From the NCBI RefSeq assembly GCF_947172395.1, contig NC_069100.1, positions 8,584,109 to 8,648,108 on the forward strand: 64,000 nucleotides of DNA. The letters run 5' to 3'. Source of the stretch: Bicyclus anynana. Taxonomy: Eukaryota; Arthropoda; Insecta; Lepidoptera; Nymphalidae. Below are positions 11,517-26,500 of this stretch, piece by piece. The translations under genes and the position numbers were made by a program. The notes beneath the pieces were generated by a model, which saw only the letters and a program-made list of their open reading frames with translations, had not been told where the DNA came from and searched no databases. Every line of letters begins with the position of its first letter. Position 1 is the stretch's first letter.

Positions 11517-14500
11517 ATGTCGAGGATATTAAATCATCGTATGAGGTAATAATTTCATAACCTATCAGCATGACATTCGTTTTGAAAGAACTCTAAATTC
11601 TTTTACCTACCAACATTTTCATACATCTAAATGTTTGTAACTTTGTTATTGACTTATTCTGCATCAATTTCGACTCGTATTTGGATTTATTTAATATTGA
11701 TTTAGTATACTAAACTTTGTTGACAATAAAGCTACCATAATGTAAAAAAACTAAATATGACCTCTCATATAGAGAGAACAACCGCTACACTTATTTCCAG
11801 CACCAAGCAGCATTGCTATGATTCATCCTGAAAAGTAGTTCTACCCTTAACATCATTGGGTCATCTGCTTCTCTAACACCTGCATAAAAAACTGCATAAA
11901 ATGATTTAAAGAGTACAAAAGTTTTTCTATAAAGTCAGTACTTAATTTGAGACAATTTTTTTTCTGACAATGTAAATGCCATAGACTCCTTAATGAGACT
12001 TTTATGGCATCACAGGGTGCTTATGCAAGTGCAGAAGCATCGCCTGCTGGGTTAGAGAGAATATAATATGTAAAATTATTCTTAATTAGCCAACACCCTA
12101 TGGTTTCACATGTGTAGTTCCCATTCCTGTGAAAATATGGGAATAAAATATAGCCTATGACAGTCACAAATAGTGTGGCTTCCTAGTGGTAAAAGAATTT
12201 GCAAAATTGCTTTAGTAGATCCAGTGATTACCCCCAAACTTTACTCCTTTATAATATTAGTATAGAGTTTTCAGACCCTAACAGCCCAATAACAGGCTCA
12301 AATTTAATGTATTGCCATTGTATTTGTACCATATTCTCTCTGGTAAGATGGGAGTAGGTAAGGATACATTAAGTGGAGCAGCATAAGGGATATTGTTAGG
12401 TTCACGAAGGCTACAGGAAGGTTTGAAGGAAGAACACTGTCGAGACACCAGTGAACCTGTGTACCATGGGAATTGGGTGGAATGGTCCCTAGTGAGGACT
12501 GATCACTCATCTGGCCTCGTCAGACATCCCCTTTATAAATCTATATATATAAATGAAAGTTGTGTTAGTTACTTCACTTATAACTCAAGAACGGCTGAAC
12601 CAATTTCCACAGTTTTGCATTAATTGAAAAGGTCTTGGGCTTCGTGAGGTTTATAGCAAAGAAAATTCAGGAAAAAATTCAACGTAGGGTAGGGGTAGGG
12701 TAAGGGTAGGGTAGTGTAGGGGTAGGGTAGAGGTAGTTGAAAGTTTACCTCAAGTTTCACACGGATGAAGTCGCGGGCGTCCGCTAGTATAATATAAAAT
12801 ATAATTGTTTCACCCAGGTCAAGGACCGAGGAGTTAATTTACAATATTTATTTCAGAGCATCATTAAAAAAGCCATCATGGACACCTATAGACAAGAGAG
12901 CAGTAGCATTTTCAATATACACAGGTCGCAGCCTTATATTACACAAGTCTCTAGCTCCAACTCATATACCCAGAAGAAAGTATGGCATGCTAGTAGCGCG
13001 AGCTGTGAGAGGCATGCTAAAGATACGCTACTTACTACTTGGTGGGGCTGTTGGTGGTGGTATGACTTTGAACAAGGTAAGTTTTTATATCAGCTAGATT
13101 TCATGAATACCAAATACAGTATAAATAATTATATATCTTCAATATATGTATAGACTCACACGCATATGTTAATCACTGATAAACCTTTCCATTGGTGTTA
13201 AGTGATGATGCAATCTAAGATAGCAGAGGTATAAGTTATTCAACCAATACCTCTGAAAATTTACAAAATTGTAAATTTACAAAGTTTGTTGACACTAGTC
13301 AACGGTTGACGCCAGTGGCCGCCACACACTGCTCACTACTTGTGGCCCGCACTGGCCACTAGCGCGATTATGATACCGCACGTATGGATTAAAAAAGTAG
13401 TAGCCAACGACCACAAGTGTCGACCACCGGCCACAATTGGCAGTCGCGCGCTTCAGCTACTTTTGTGGCCTCTTCTTGCTTCTTGTAGCGGCGTTTTAGA
13501 CTGTCGCGTGTGGCATGTGTGTCTTTCCATAATGTAAGAATTTTAAAAATCAGCTTTGTTATGAAAGTTCAACAAAAAAACTTTCTTTCAAACTTAACTT
13601 AAAACTTTTTTAAATAGTTCTAAATGTGACCTAATCTGATTATAAACTCATTTAGATATTCAGTTTGTTATTGCCATTTATTTAACTAAATATCTAGGTT
13701 TAATTGTTAACTTACACTAACAGAACAATGAGACTTTTCAATAATCTTTTCTTTTTAACAGACAAAACCCATAGTTTCCAAAATTGTATACAAATACAAT
13801 AAGAACCAATCCTGATGATCTTTTCAGAAATATGCAGAATGGAAAGATGGTCTACCTGACATGGGGTGGCTGAACGAAATACTGCCAGATAATGATCAAT
13901 GGGATAAGTTCACAACTACCCTCATTTCTGCTAAAGATAAAATTGGTGATCAGTTGCAAATTGGTGAGCTTTAGAACAATTTAGTTTTTTTGCTTTGAAT
14001 AGTTTCGAAAATTGTATATTGAATAGTTTTGTGTGATATTTAGTAGTAGGTACAACATAGATGATTGTGTAATCTTGGTTGTAAAATATTTTAACAGGTG
14101 GTGGTTTTGTTTATAAAAAAAATTAGTTTTTAGATTGCACTATTTAAATAGTATTAGAAGTCAACACTAAAACTAATAAACACTTATTTTTTAAGTTTAA
14201 AAGTTAATATAAACTCAAATGAACTCCACTTAAACCCTGCATCCTTTTTCAACTTTAATCCAAAAATGAAAGCAGTACCTTACCCTTCACTAAATCAACT
14301 TATAAACTCCATATTATTTTAAAACAAAAGAGGAAATCAGCAAAAGGTGTTGCTTAAATTTTACTGAAGCCAAAAGTCAATATGAAATCTTCATCAACAA
14401 ACAAATTCAAAATGAATGTAGAAAACTTGTGTCATTTCCTACCTAATAAATTTAAAATTAAGTATTGCTTTTTACAAAATGTTATTCAAAATATATGAAC

Positions 14501-17500
14501 TATATCTAATTAACTTATTAATGTAGGAACAAGTTCGTTAAAATTATTATTACATTAACATGTTTGCTGTCGCACTGAATTTGTGTACTGTCCTCTGGTG
14601 CGGTACGAGGTTTTTTGACCTCATACTAAAACTTTGTGCTGAGGAACGAGGTTCATCGACCTCGTAACCTTTGACGATGCTAGGCGCACGAGGTCAATTG
14701 ACCTCGTACAGCAGCGAACGAGTTATGTGACTGGTCATTTATATCTACATTTTAAATTTATTTGTTGATAAACATTTCACATTGAGTTTGGCTTTAGTAA
14801 TAAATATAATGTACTAGCCAAATGCCATATCCTAGTTAGGCATAAGACTAGTATAATAGCAGATGTGTGGTAGGGGTCCCACTGACGCTGTCGGTGACCT
14901 CAGATCCTCGGCTGCGGGAAGCGGGGCTGGCGCGCGCATCCGAGCTACGTGAGTGGCTCTCGCAACGGTACGAGGATGCAGTGGCTGCTGCCGCAGTCAA
15001 CAACACAACCAGCAGCATGGGTAAGTGTCGGCTTTATGTATCAGGCTGTGGTATGCAGTCAGTGGAACAAAAACAATGAGTCAGATCTCTCTTCTATAAA
15101 AATATCCATGTGGGCAGGCCACATAATCAAAGGTACAGAAAAATGGAGCAAAACAGTCATGCAATCGTACACAAGTCTTATGCAAAGGAGTAGAGGTAGG
15201 CCGAAGCAGAGATGGGCTGACAAAATAAGACTGGGCAAAATCTACAAGGGATTGAGAATAGTGATGATAGATGACAGTTTTTTAAATTGTATATAAATTA
15301 AGAGTATGCTAATAGTAAAGCAATTTTAGAGATTTGGAGTATATTGGACTCTCCTACTAATTTTGATACAGGCCCATGATCCAAGGCAAGCTATGCTGCT
15401 GCGACCTATTGATGTCATGTCTCATCACACAAATCCAATGCACTTTTAACAAGCTCACCTAGTTGTTGTTTATTGACTGATATAAGTTTGTCTTGTATGT
15501 AAAGCCAGTAACTACAGATGTTTGGTATATTTTTTGGAGTTGATGGTTAAAAAGTATTTTGCCAACTTAATTTAAGTAGTTAGAGCAACTAGTAGTAACA
15601 ATAGGACAACAACAGAATTTATTTATTAAAACTACTATAATGTGAATGCAAACGTACTTAACTATAAATGCGTAAATTAATTTTTTGTACGTCTAGTGGT
15701 TTTCGATATTTTATGATGAGTGAAAGTAAACCATTCACTATTATTACACATTTTTTTATTTTGATTACCATTAAACCCAGCAATCTTTTCTAAAGAAAAG
15801 GAGACCTAAATTTTTATAGATATAACAGTAGCTATATGAACATCCTGCTACCTTATTCTCTAACTTTGAGAACTGTTGTGTGTATACACGAAAATCACCA
15901 TCTATACTAATAGCATTAACAACTGAGTCTTAGGGCCATAAATCATTTCTCTATATCTATCTCGCTTGCACTTATGGGTCTTATGGAGCCGTCTAGTGAA
16001 GGGTGTAACAATGAAAGACATATTATCGATAAGTAAAGTTTATTATCGTATCTTGTTCACAAAATTAAAAAAATTAACAATATTTGATTTAATATAATAC
16101 ATATTTCATATTATATAATTATTAACTAAATAAAATTAATCTTCATCTGAGTCTTCATCATCAGAATCTTCGTCTTCTGCCAAATTTATTATATATTAGT
16201 ATCCATAGTGCGCAACGAGTAACACATGAATGTATTTATTTAATTGCAGTAAACACATTTATAGCAAAAAAAATACGCAATGCAATTACATTAGAAACCG
16301 ACCAATCAGAATCGTCCAAATCATTATTGACTCATCATTAGCACGTGCGCAGGTAGCCGTTTATCGATAATTAGGGTGCGCAGGTAGGCGCGCTGCACAT
16401 TCCTATCTTTTTTGACTTTTATGACCGGACGACTCAGATGATAATGCGCATACTATAGCTATTGTTAGTGATTATTAAATCTAGGATGAAGATTTCGTAT
16501 TCAATATTAATGCATGTTTGACATTGTAATTTTCGTTAACAATGGGCTTAATGGAATATGAAAAATGTGTTTGTTATTGATTTGACTTTAATTATATTAG
16601 GTTGCTAATAGACCAAAGTTATCGAAAAAGCCAGCAGGTCATCTGATGTCAAGTGAGCAATGTTAAGCTTCACCGACATAGCTCAACGAGTTGCGAAGTT
16701 GAAGTGGCAATGGGCAGGGCACATAGTTCGAAGAGCTTATGGACGTTGGGGTTCCAAAGTGCTGGAATGGCGACCCGGCACTAAAAAGCGCAGTGTTGGT
16801 CGACTCCCCACCAGGAGGACTGACGACAGCAAGCGAGTCGCAGGGATTCGCTGGATGCAGGCGGCTCAGTATCGTGATGTTTGGAAGTCCCTACAAAAGG
16901 CCTATGTCCTGCAGTGAACCTCCATCGGCTGATATGATGATGATGAATGTTAAGCTTATTGTGTCAAGCAAATGTTTTCACTTTCAGAGCCCGCACCAAA
17001 GATAGTAAACAACTTGCAGAGCCGGCCGCCACCACCCTCTGCTGCTGGTCGAACTCCCGCTGAAGAGTCCGCTGCATATGGTAACAAGTACATAGGTTCT
17101 ATCTATACTAATATTATAAAGAGAAAAGATTTGGTTTTTTGTTTGTTTGCATTGCATATTACACTACTGGACAGAATTGAAAAATTCTTTCACCATTACA
17201 ATCCTACATAAGTCTGTGCCCACCCTGGAATAGACCTGTGCCCGTACTAGGATTCTGGACTACCGATATGGAAATCTATTATGATACTTATAATACCCTT
17301 GATATGGGGGGCCAGGCCTCTAGGAAGGAAATAGTCCTAGATACGCCAATGCATAAAATTAACTAGGACAAAGAAAAATAAGGTTTAAAAATTGTTGGCG
17401 GTCGTATCGTTATTTATTGCTTGTGCTAAAGTTTCTAATTATATCCTCAAATATTAACACAAAAAAAATAAAACACGGAAAACACTATAATAAATTGCAA

Positions 17501-20500
17501 TTTATTCCTTTGCAACAGAGAAAAGAATCCACAGTCTCCAAGAAGAAGTGCTTTCGCTGCAGGCGCGCTACCAACGCGAGTTACAGAGACTGGAGCAAGA
17601 GAACAGAGAGTTGCGACAGCAGAACATGCTGCTCAGGCAGGGCAGGCAACCACCTACCAAGAAGATGAAGGTATGTTATGGGAACTTTTGAAAGAAAGAA
17701 AGCTATAATTTGTCAATTTTATTGTATGTGTACGTGTTATTGGTTACAGTGCCCGCCACGAGATATTGTGTTTGCGAAATTAATTAACAACGGTACAAAC
17801 GACGCGGGCGGGGAGCCGGCTAGGCACGACCGCGCATTCATTCTCATTCTCTCTCATTCCGCAACTAACTTCACAAACATAAAGATCTGTGGCGAGCACA
17901 ATAGTAATCATAGTTTAAATTGTTGATTAAATTATTACTCTGTAATAAAGATCAAAAATAAATTAAAAAGAAAAGAAGAAAGAAAAATCATTTATTTTTA
18001 AATTGTGCCTCTCATCACATTAGGTACCGCGTTATGCAAACTGAAAATCAATACTGTGCATTCAACCTAAAGCACAGCACAAGGCTTTGATTTTGCGGCC
18101 AGTTGCCATGCCTATTTAAATAGCGCACTACAGACCAGGCCAGGTCCTCCCCCCTCATTCATTCAGGCCTATTCGTTAACGATAACTATCAGATGTTAAT
18201 GATAAAGACTGGGATCGTCAGACTGAAAATTTTAATTGAAAATTTCTTAGAAGCTAAAACTCAGTATGTAATAGCCCGATTTAGGATTCAAACCAACGAT
18301 AGGCATAGGTTTTTTTTAAATTTGTGTGGCCCTCCCAATCCAGCTTTTTTATAATTCTGTTCAGACAATACCATTGATCCGAGAAATGCTAGATCTCTAA
18401 TGATTAATTCCTCCAAAATAAAACTCAAGTTGCATTGTGTCCCAGCGCTCCCTGATCGACATGTACTCGTCGGTGTTGGACGAGCTGGCGGGCTGGGAGG
18501 CGGGCGAGGCGGGCCGCCTGCCGCGCGTCGTGGTGGTGGGCGACCAGTCCGCCGGCAAGACCTCCGTGCTGGAGATGATCGCGCAGGCGAGGATCTTCCC
18601 GCGGGGGGCCGGTGAAATGTGCACGCGGTAAGACCTCCGACCCTATAGAGTGCTGGACGAGCTGGTGAATGAGGCGGGCCGCCTACCGCGTTTACTGGTA
18701 GTGGGGGATTAGTAAACCGGCAAGACGGCCGTGCTGGTGATGACCGCGCAGGCGAGGATCTTCCCACAGGAGGCCGGCGAGATGTGCACGCGGTATGACT
18801 GACCTGACCCTATAGATTTACTAATCATCGACATGAACATTAGTCTGACATGACATTAGCCTATGTTTGAAGAGTCCCCTATAGCACAGTAGGTCTAGCA
18901 TTCATCAACGACTTATCTTGTGAACAGAAATAGATATTGTCGACTAGCAAGAAGCGGAGTTGCCCAATACCATGTTCGTGAATCGAGAGCGATATTTTCG
19001 ACTGTATGCTTATGATTTATATTTATTCATAACACTTCTAAACTTGTAACACTATGTGTTCATTGAATAAATAGTCATACAACTCATGTTCACAGCAGTT
19101 AAGTTAGGCGTGATTTATGTGTCCATGTATTACACTGTTTAATAGTTTCGTTTTTAAGGACTTAATCCTTGACTATATAATTATTTATATTTTTTTTTCA
19201 GAGCGCCAGTGAAAGTGACGTTGTCAGAAGGACCCTACCACGTGGCTCAGTTCAGAGATTCCTCCCGCGAGTTCGACCTTAATAAGGAATCCGATCTTGC
19301 TGATTTGAGAAAGTGAGTTCAATATACATTTTACAATTTGACTTTAAACTTTAAATTTAAAGTTTACGTTATTACTTTATTTTGTACTATAACAATGAAA
19401 AGAGACAGTCTTTGCTAGAAACCGTCGATGTTTAATATTTAACAATGTTTTAAGGTTTGCCACAAAGGAACGTTGGTTACTTTGAATAGGAAATCTCTGG
19501 TGATGGAAAAATTAATTATCATAATTATGATAATAATTAAAAAGAAAATGGTAATATAAAAATTATGCTCTATAATTGCAGATTTGAGAGCTCTTAAAAA
19601 CCTGATACCACAAAGAGTCTATACTCCACAGTTGCCTACTGTACATGTAGGAACACAAAATGACAATCAGTCATTATAAAATTCAAATTCTAAATTTAAA
19701 AAAATCAACATCATAATCATTAACAACTGATATTCGGTTCACTGTTGAAAACGACGTTCCTCTCAGAATGAGAAGGGTTAGGCCTTAGTCCACCACGCTG
19801 GCCCAATGTGGATTGACAGACTTCACACACCTAGAGAATTAAGAAAATTCTCAGGTATATAGGTTTCCTCACGATATTTTTCCGTCACCGTTTGAGACAC
19901 GTTGTATTTAATTTCTTAAAATGCACATAACTGAAAAACCCACACTCTCCGTATAGAAGGCAGGTCATATCAACTGGGCTATCACGTCTGTACAACACCA
20001 AAATGTGTATGTCCGCAGGGAAGTGGAGATGCGTATGCGTAACAGCGTGCGTGGAGGCCGTACGGTGTCCACGGAAGTGATAGCGATGTCGGTGCGCGGC
20101 CCGGGCTTGCCGAGGATGGTGCTTGTGGACTTGCCCGGCGTTATATCGGTGAGTGCACACACAATCTGCCTTCTGTTTAGTTGTTGGAAACTATTTAGTT
20201 GTTGCACTTATTTATACAAGTATACTAGCTGTGATCTGCGGTTTAATTTCTTGTGTTTTTCCTTCGAGAATTTTTTTTTTTTTTAAAAGAATATTTGCCA
20301 TATTTTTTTGTATAATATGACCAATATTCCCATTCCACTCCAACTAGTCGGGAAAGACTGTGCTAGGAGTGGGTACGACAATAGACCAACGGGTCGGGGA
20401 TCGAACCACCACCCCTCGGTGATGAGTCCGACCGCTTTTACCGTTGAGCTATTAAGGAATATTAATTTGATTTTAATTGCCGTAAAACGTAGACTATATC

Positions 20501-23500
20501 AAAATCTAATTAAATAAAATTAATTTTAATATATTTAAATAAGGCCTAGGTAACAAGCACTTCCGAAACGTCAGGTTATATTTTTAGATAATGGAGATAG
20601 TAATTAGTCAAAACTTATTATGTTACGAGAGAGAGTAAAATTAAAGTTATGAGGGTTCCAAACGCACCTTGGTCCAATTGGAGCCCACAACTAACTCAGC
20701 CAGGTTTTTCTTTTTTTTTTAGTTAATCACTATTTAACAATAGGTATATAAGTAGTACATTTCATGTAGTACATTTCATTTCCAAGCCTTTTTATTGTTT
20801 ATCCAAGATACCTCTTTATCAAAGTCCTTACAGAGCTGTTTAGTGGTGATTTTAGTAATAAACATCTATTTATATATACATATACTTCACAGTTTCTGCA
20901 ACCCAAACCTAATCAAGGTATGGTTTGAAAAAACTGAGACGCATCATCATATGGAAAGCAATCCACAAGCATTTAGGAGAAACTCCTCACAAAGATAAAT
21001 TAAAAGTGAAACTTTTGCTCTTCAACAGACTCAAACGGTGGACATGGCGGCAGATACGAGAGAAGCAATCAAACAGATGACCAAGCAATACATGGACAAC
21101 CCTAATGCTATTATTCTGTGTATACAGGTTAGTTTGTTTTAATCTACGTACCTACCCAAAGGATGGAACAGGACCCTATTACTTAAACTGCTGTAAGTTG
21201 GTCCGTCAGTTCGTCTGTCAGACCAAATCACCCATGAACTGTAATATTTAGACAGTAGAAACTTTCACAGATGATTTATTTCTGTTGCTGTAATAAGTGT
21301 GTGTGTGAAGAATAAGAAATACTTAAAAACACGATTAAGTACTTATCTAGGGGGCTCCTATTTTTTTAAATGTTTTTATAGACGATGGTACGGAAACCTT
21401 CATACGCGAGTTCGATTACGGTAGACCGTCAATACGCTTTCGACCTTTTGGTACAGGGTCAGAGGCCCTCGGTTCTCCGAACTATGCACGTGCCCATTGC
21501 CATTTCTGCTCCGCGACTCGTTAAGCTATGTAGGTGACTTTGATTAATGACCTTTCGCATTTATATATAAGGATTATTAAGATTGATGAGAATGGTTAAA
21601 GTAAGGGAGACATACAAGGATCGTAGCAACTATATGGATGTATTTTCCCCATCCATTTTTAAATTACTATGTATATTATTACCTTGCAGGACGGTTCAGT
21701 GGACGCGGAGAGGAGCAATGTGACCGACCTGGTGGCGTCGTGTGACCCGCAGGGCAAGCGCACCATCTTCGTGCTCACCAAGGTCGACCTCGCTGAAGAG
21801 AACCTCGCCAATCCCAATCGGGTAAATGCTTCTTAAAGTTTGTTACATTTGACCTTGTTTGCATTAAAACCATTTGACAGGTCTAATCTCGACTTCTTTA
21901 AAATAGATGATGATGTCTATAATATTATAAAGACGAAAGAGATCATTGCTTGAATTGTTGTAGAACATAATAAAGTCTGAAACGACTAGACAAAGAAGAT
22001 GGTCCAAAATTGTATGGAGCCCAGGATCAGTCATTGTACCCTGGCGGAAATAAAAGAATTTTTTAAAACTATTTTTGATTATACAAATCTACAAATTTAC
22101 TTAAATTCTTTCAAAATAATATTCATTCTCTCCCGAAAAATGCAACACTATTAGGGGTAATAATGGCGGATTGATGACGTTTTCAATACAGTAGTCGATT
22201 TGACGTTTGCTGTCAATTGTCATGTCATGGTTGCTTTAGGGGTGCCATCTTGATATAACACAAAAACTTTAGTTTTAATTTTATTTATTTATTTTTATTT
22301 AGTTAGATTTATTCACTTATTTACATTTTAATAAAATCCTTGTATATTTAAAATTTTAATGATACGGGGTACAAGAGTGGACCTGAAATGGACCATCTCC
22401 TTTGTAAATATGTTATCCCCATATTCCTACAAGTACAGATACTACGTGTTCTGTTAGTGTACAGTAGCACAAATACAAGAGTATTTCATTGAGTCATTCA
22501 CTCATTCGCTTTCAGATCCGTCGCATTCTAGAAGGCAAGCTGTTCCCGATGAAGGCGCTGGGCTACTACGCCGTGGTGACGGGCCGCAGCCGCAAGGACG
22601 ATTCCATCCAAAGCATTCGCGAATACGAGGAGCGGTTCTTCCGGTCTTCCAAGCTGTTCAAGTAAGTGCATATGTATTAACGCGGCAAGTAGCGGCGACT
22701 AGAATTGCTAGAGGAAATCTGACGAGCAGGTCCCAGGGCTTGTGATCTTGGGTATAGGTTTAAAGATACCTTTTAGAATGCATTAACTCTCCCGTAACAT
22801 GTTATCCGTGGCCACACGCGACGAGCAGCATGACGGTGTGCACGCAGCTCGACAAAGAACTTGAACTTGGGTTAAGTTTTTCGTTGAGCAACAACTTAGT
22901 ACACTTCAAAACTTTACGAGACAGCATTAGAATGTTAGAATATTTTATGACTGTGAAAATATCGCAACAGGAAGTTGATTCTACAATTGACAAGTGCGTG
23001 AAAATACTGATCTGTATGCCTATTTTGCGCGCCACGAGATATCTTGTGAAGAGAAAAGTACACTCAATCAATAGCAGAAATCTCAATCAATACAGCCCTA
23101 TCTTTGCGATGTGTCGAAAGAGCGATATTTTCGATCCACCGCTATTTATCGACAGTATGTCCTTTTCTCTTCACGAAAAACCTTGTGGCGCACATCCTAG
23201 AGCTTCTAGATGTACCTACCTAAATTATCGGTGTACACTAGGGAGGGTCTGGTGGCGGCGGCGCAGGTGACCACGCGCAACCTGGCGATGGGCGTGGCCG
23301 ACTGCTTCTGGCGCATGGTGCGCGACTCGGTGGAACAGCAGGCCGACGCTTTCAAAGCCATGCGGTTCAACTTGGAGACGGAGTGGAAGAACACGTTTCC
23401 GAGGTGAGGCATAAGGTTGGGTATTCAATAAATAATATATAAAATTCCCAATATGGTGTTGAACCTGTCAAGGTAATGTGTTAAAACATTTACCAAATCA

Positions 23501-26500
23501 AGGTTACTATACATTTCTGATTCCTTAATGATAATGATGCTTGAAGGCCATTGGCCATGACCCCTGCTTTACAGCTACACATTGGTGACAAGGTTTTTTT
23601 AATAAGAACTTCCTTTACGATCCTGACAATCTTCCCAGGTAACACAAACACAAGCTACATATCGTCTTATAGTCGGACTTTTTAACTCACGATCTTGGGG
23701 GCACCCGGACTGATACACTCAGGCCAAAACACCCTTCCCGAACGGCCTTCTAAAACGAGGTCTGAGTCTCAAAGAATGCTTCTGCACTCGCCGAAATCCC
23801 AAATGACGCTGCTAAGTTCCATTAACGAGCCTACTTCGTACACTTACTATCGTACACACTACTTCTATTATGCCTTGTTATTGAGTACTTTATCATCGCC
23901 GCAGACAGCGCGAGCTGGATCGCGACGAGCTGTTTGAGCGCGCGCGAGCGGAGCTTCTAGACCAGTCGGCTGAGCTATCGGCCGTGCCCGCCGCAGCCTG
24001 GGAGCAACGCCTCCACGGCGCGCTGTGGGCTTCCACTGCCGAGCGCGTCTTCAGCGGCATCTACCTGCCCTCCGCTGCGCAGGCGCACGACGACGTCGGT
24101 GAGTTGGTTTTTTTTTTTGAAGAAAAAAAATGCCTTAATTTCAATATTATGTCACATCACATTATATCCATATGCTCTCCCAGGACAATACCCTGCGATG
24201 TGTGGCATAACCTAGAAAATAGCCCCAGCTCTGTATAATTTTTCTTGTTGATGAGGAAATAACTCCATCCAGACTTCTGCCTTTCTGACTCGCCAGGGTA
24301 AGTCCGATTTGCACGGACTAAAAATAACAGCAGAGTTAGGGGAACTTTGTCAGTACAGAATTGGATATCTCTCGTGAACTGATGTTATTTTCTCTCTCTT
24401 TCCTTCTCTTCTCTTAATTGTGCGTGTTTAGAGCATATGGGCGTTCTTTTTCCACTTCTCTTTGTTCGACAGTATTGCGCATGCCTCGTAGTATCTTTTT
24501 CCTCGCAAAAATAGCATGTCTCGTCTTGCGCCTTTCCAATGGCGAATAGTTAGGTCTTAAAAACTCCATGACCGCTAAGCGCCTATGTTAACCAGTGGTC
24601 TACCTCTCCGTGTTGACGCTGGAGAGGTAAACCACTGGTTAAGGCATGACTTCCACCGCCAATCACATTGTTAGTGGAATCTATGTCTTCCGTCGCGCAG
24701 GCAAATAACTACGTCGGTGCGGTAGATCTCTCTTCCATTGGACAGCGAGAAGGACTTAGGGCAAACAGAAACAATCATTTCTAAATAAAAATTATTGTGA
24801 TATTATCGCGTGAGTACAATAAGCAGTATCATCATCACCGGGTTTATTAAACGGCTCACTTAGAATCAGGTTCAGGATCATATATGAGAGAAGACATAAT
24901 GACTTATATCTTGGACCCACAGTTTTTGAAAATAATTCTTACCATTTTTAACCTACTAATATTCTCGGCATCTAAATATTTCCCCCCAGTGTATCCTCTA
25001 CAGCAAGTGAAGTACAAACAAGCGGATAATTTAACAGCTACAGCGGTGTGGCTTCACCCTTATGATTTTGAATTTAGTAAGAGGATTTCATAGTTTTACT
25101 TAAAAGTACATTTTATTAGACACCGCACATACCACATATCAGTATGAGGTTGTTTTTAGTTGTTAAGTAAATTGTTTTTGAAATTTTCAGCAATTACGTA
25201 CAATAGCAAGCTGTATGCAAATATATTTTACGGCAAAATTACTCGCACCTCATCGTCATTTAGTATAAACACGTATATGGTCACAACTATTCAATAGATT
25301 TGGATTGGTATAGAACTTGTAGACTAAATTAAAGGTTACATAGGATAGCATTATATGTAAATTATATTGTAGAGCTACTCGCGGAAAATAATAATTAAGA
25401 TTAGGTTGCGTACTTGTATTATTTAATATGATTTAGAATGTAGATTTTTATATCAAAATTATTTTTATTTATCATCTTAACTCATTCACACTTTGTTCTT
25501 CTATATTATCAGACTGGGCATGTTGAGAACCCAAGTTTGTTTATTTTAAGTTTACGACGTTATAAACTACTTACAGACTATTCAAAACCATCCTTTTCCG
25601 ATTTTATTTCATAAATATTTTTGACTTTCATTTGGATCTACGAGAGAACGCAAAATGTCATTCATTACCTTTTCAGTTCAACGTCAGTGGTCCTTACAAC
25701 AGGGTACTTTGTACCATGACCTTGAAATGTTTTCGTCAACGATATTTCTTTCCCTATTAGACAAATTCAACACGTCAGTGGATATCAAGTTACGGGAATG
25801 GGCGGAGAGTGAACTGGCGCGTCAGTCCATCGAGGCGGGACGGGAGGCTTTACGCGAGGAGTTCGACGAGCTGCTGGCGCGCTCGGCTGACACGGACGCC
25901 GTGTACGAGCCTGTGAAGAAGGCAGCTGTCGAGGAGGCACTGGCGCGGCACCAGTGGGAGGAGAGGGCGCAGGATGTAAGTGACGTGTCTTCCACTCCAC
26001 TAGCCAACAGTGAGAGGATGTAATCTTCTAATAAAATTGTAGATAACTCTATAAGCAATAGTGGGAGGAGAGAGCAAGACGTAAGTATCGCATGCCATTC
26101 GGTGAGGCGGGACTTTAGGCTCTAGGCATGGAGTTCGATGAGCTGCTGGTGCGCTCGGCTAACACGGACGCCGTGTACGAGTCCGTTAAGAAGGCGGCTG
26201 TCTAGGAGGCACTGGCGCGGCACCAGTGGGAGGAGAGGGCGCAGGATGTAAGGGACAAGTCTTCTGATAAAACTATGTAACTCCAACAGTGAGAGGGCGC
26301 AGGCTGTAGTCTTCTGATAAAATTGGCAACAAAATAAGGCAACAATGGGAGGAGAAAGCGCAGGACGTAAGTATCGAGTGCCACTCGGTGAAACAGGATG
26401 TTAGGCTCTAGGTAAGGAGTTCGAGGAGCTGCTGGGACGCTTGGCGGTCACGAACGCTGTGTACGAGCCCGTGAAGAAGGCGGCTGTTGAAGAGGCGCTG

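Noticed and set aside
13270..13540. GC-rich stretch with repeated gtggcc/ccac words in OPA1 intron 2
   Set aside because: Partial inverted similarity only; no clean ends or coding frame, so not called as an element.
18288..18767. 159-aa minus-strand frame, Pro/Arg-rich
   Set aside because: Antisense shadow of the GC-rich OPA1 exon 7 and its duplicate.
22830..23270. 146-aa plus-strand frame before OPA1 exon 13
   Set aside because: It runs through intron and MITE-like repeat and enters exon 13 in the wrong frame.
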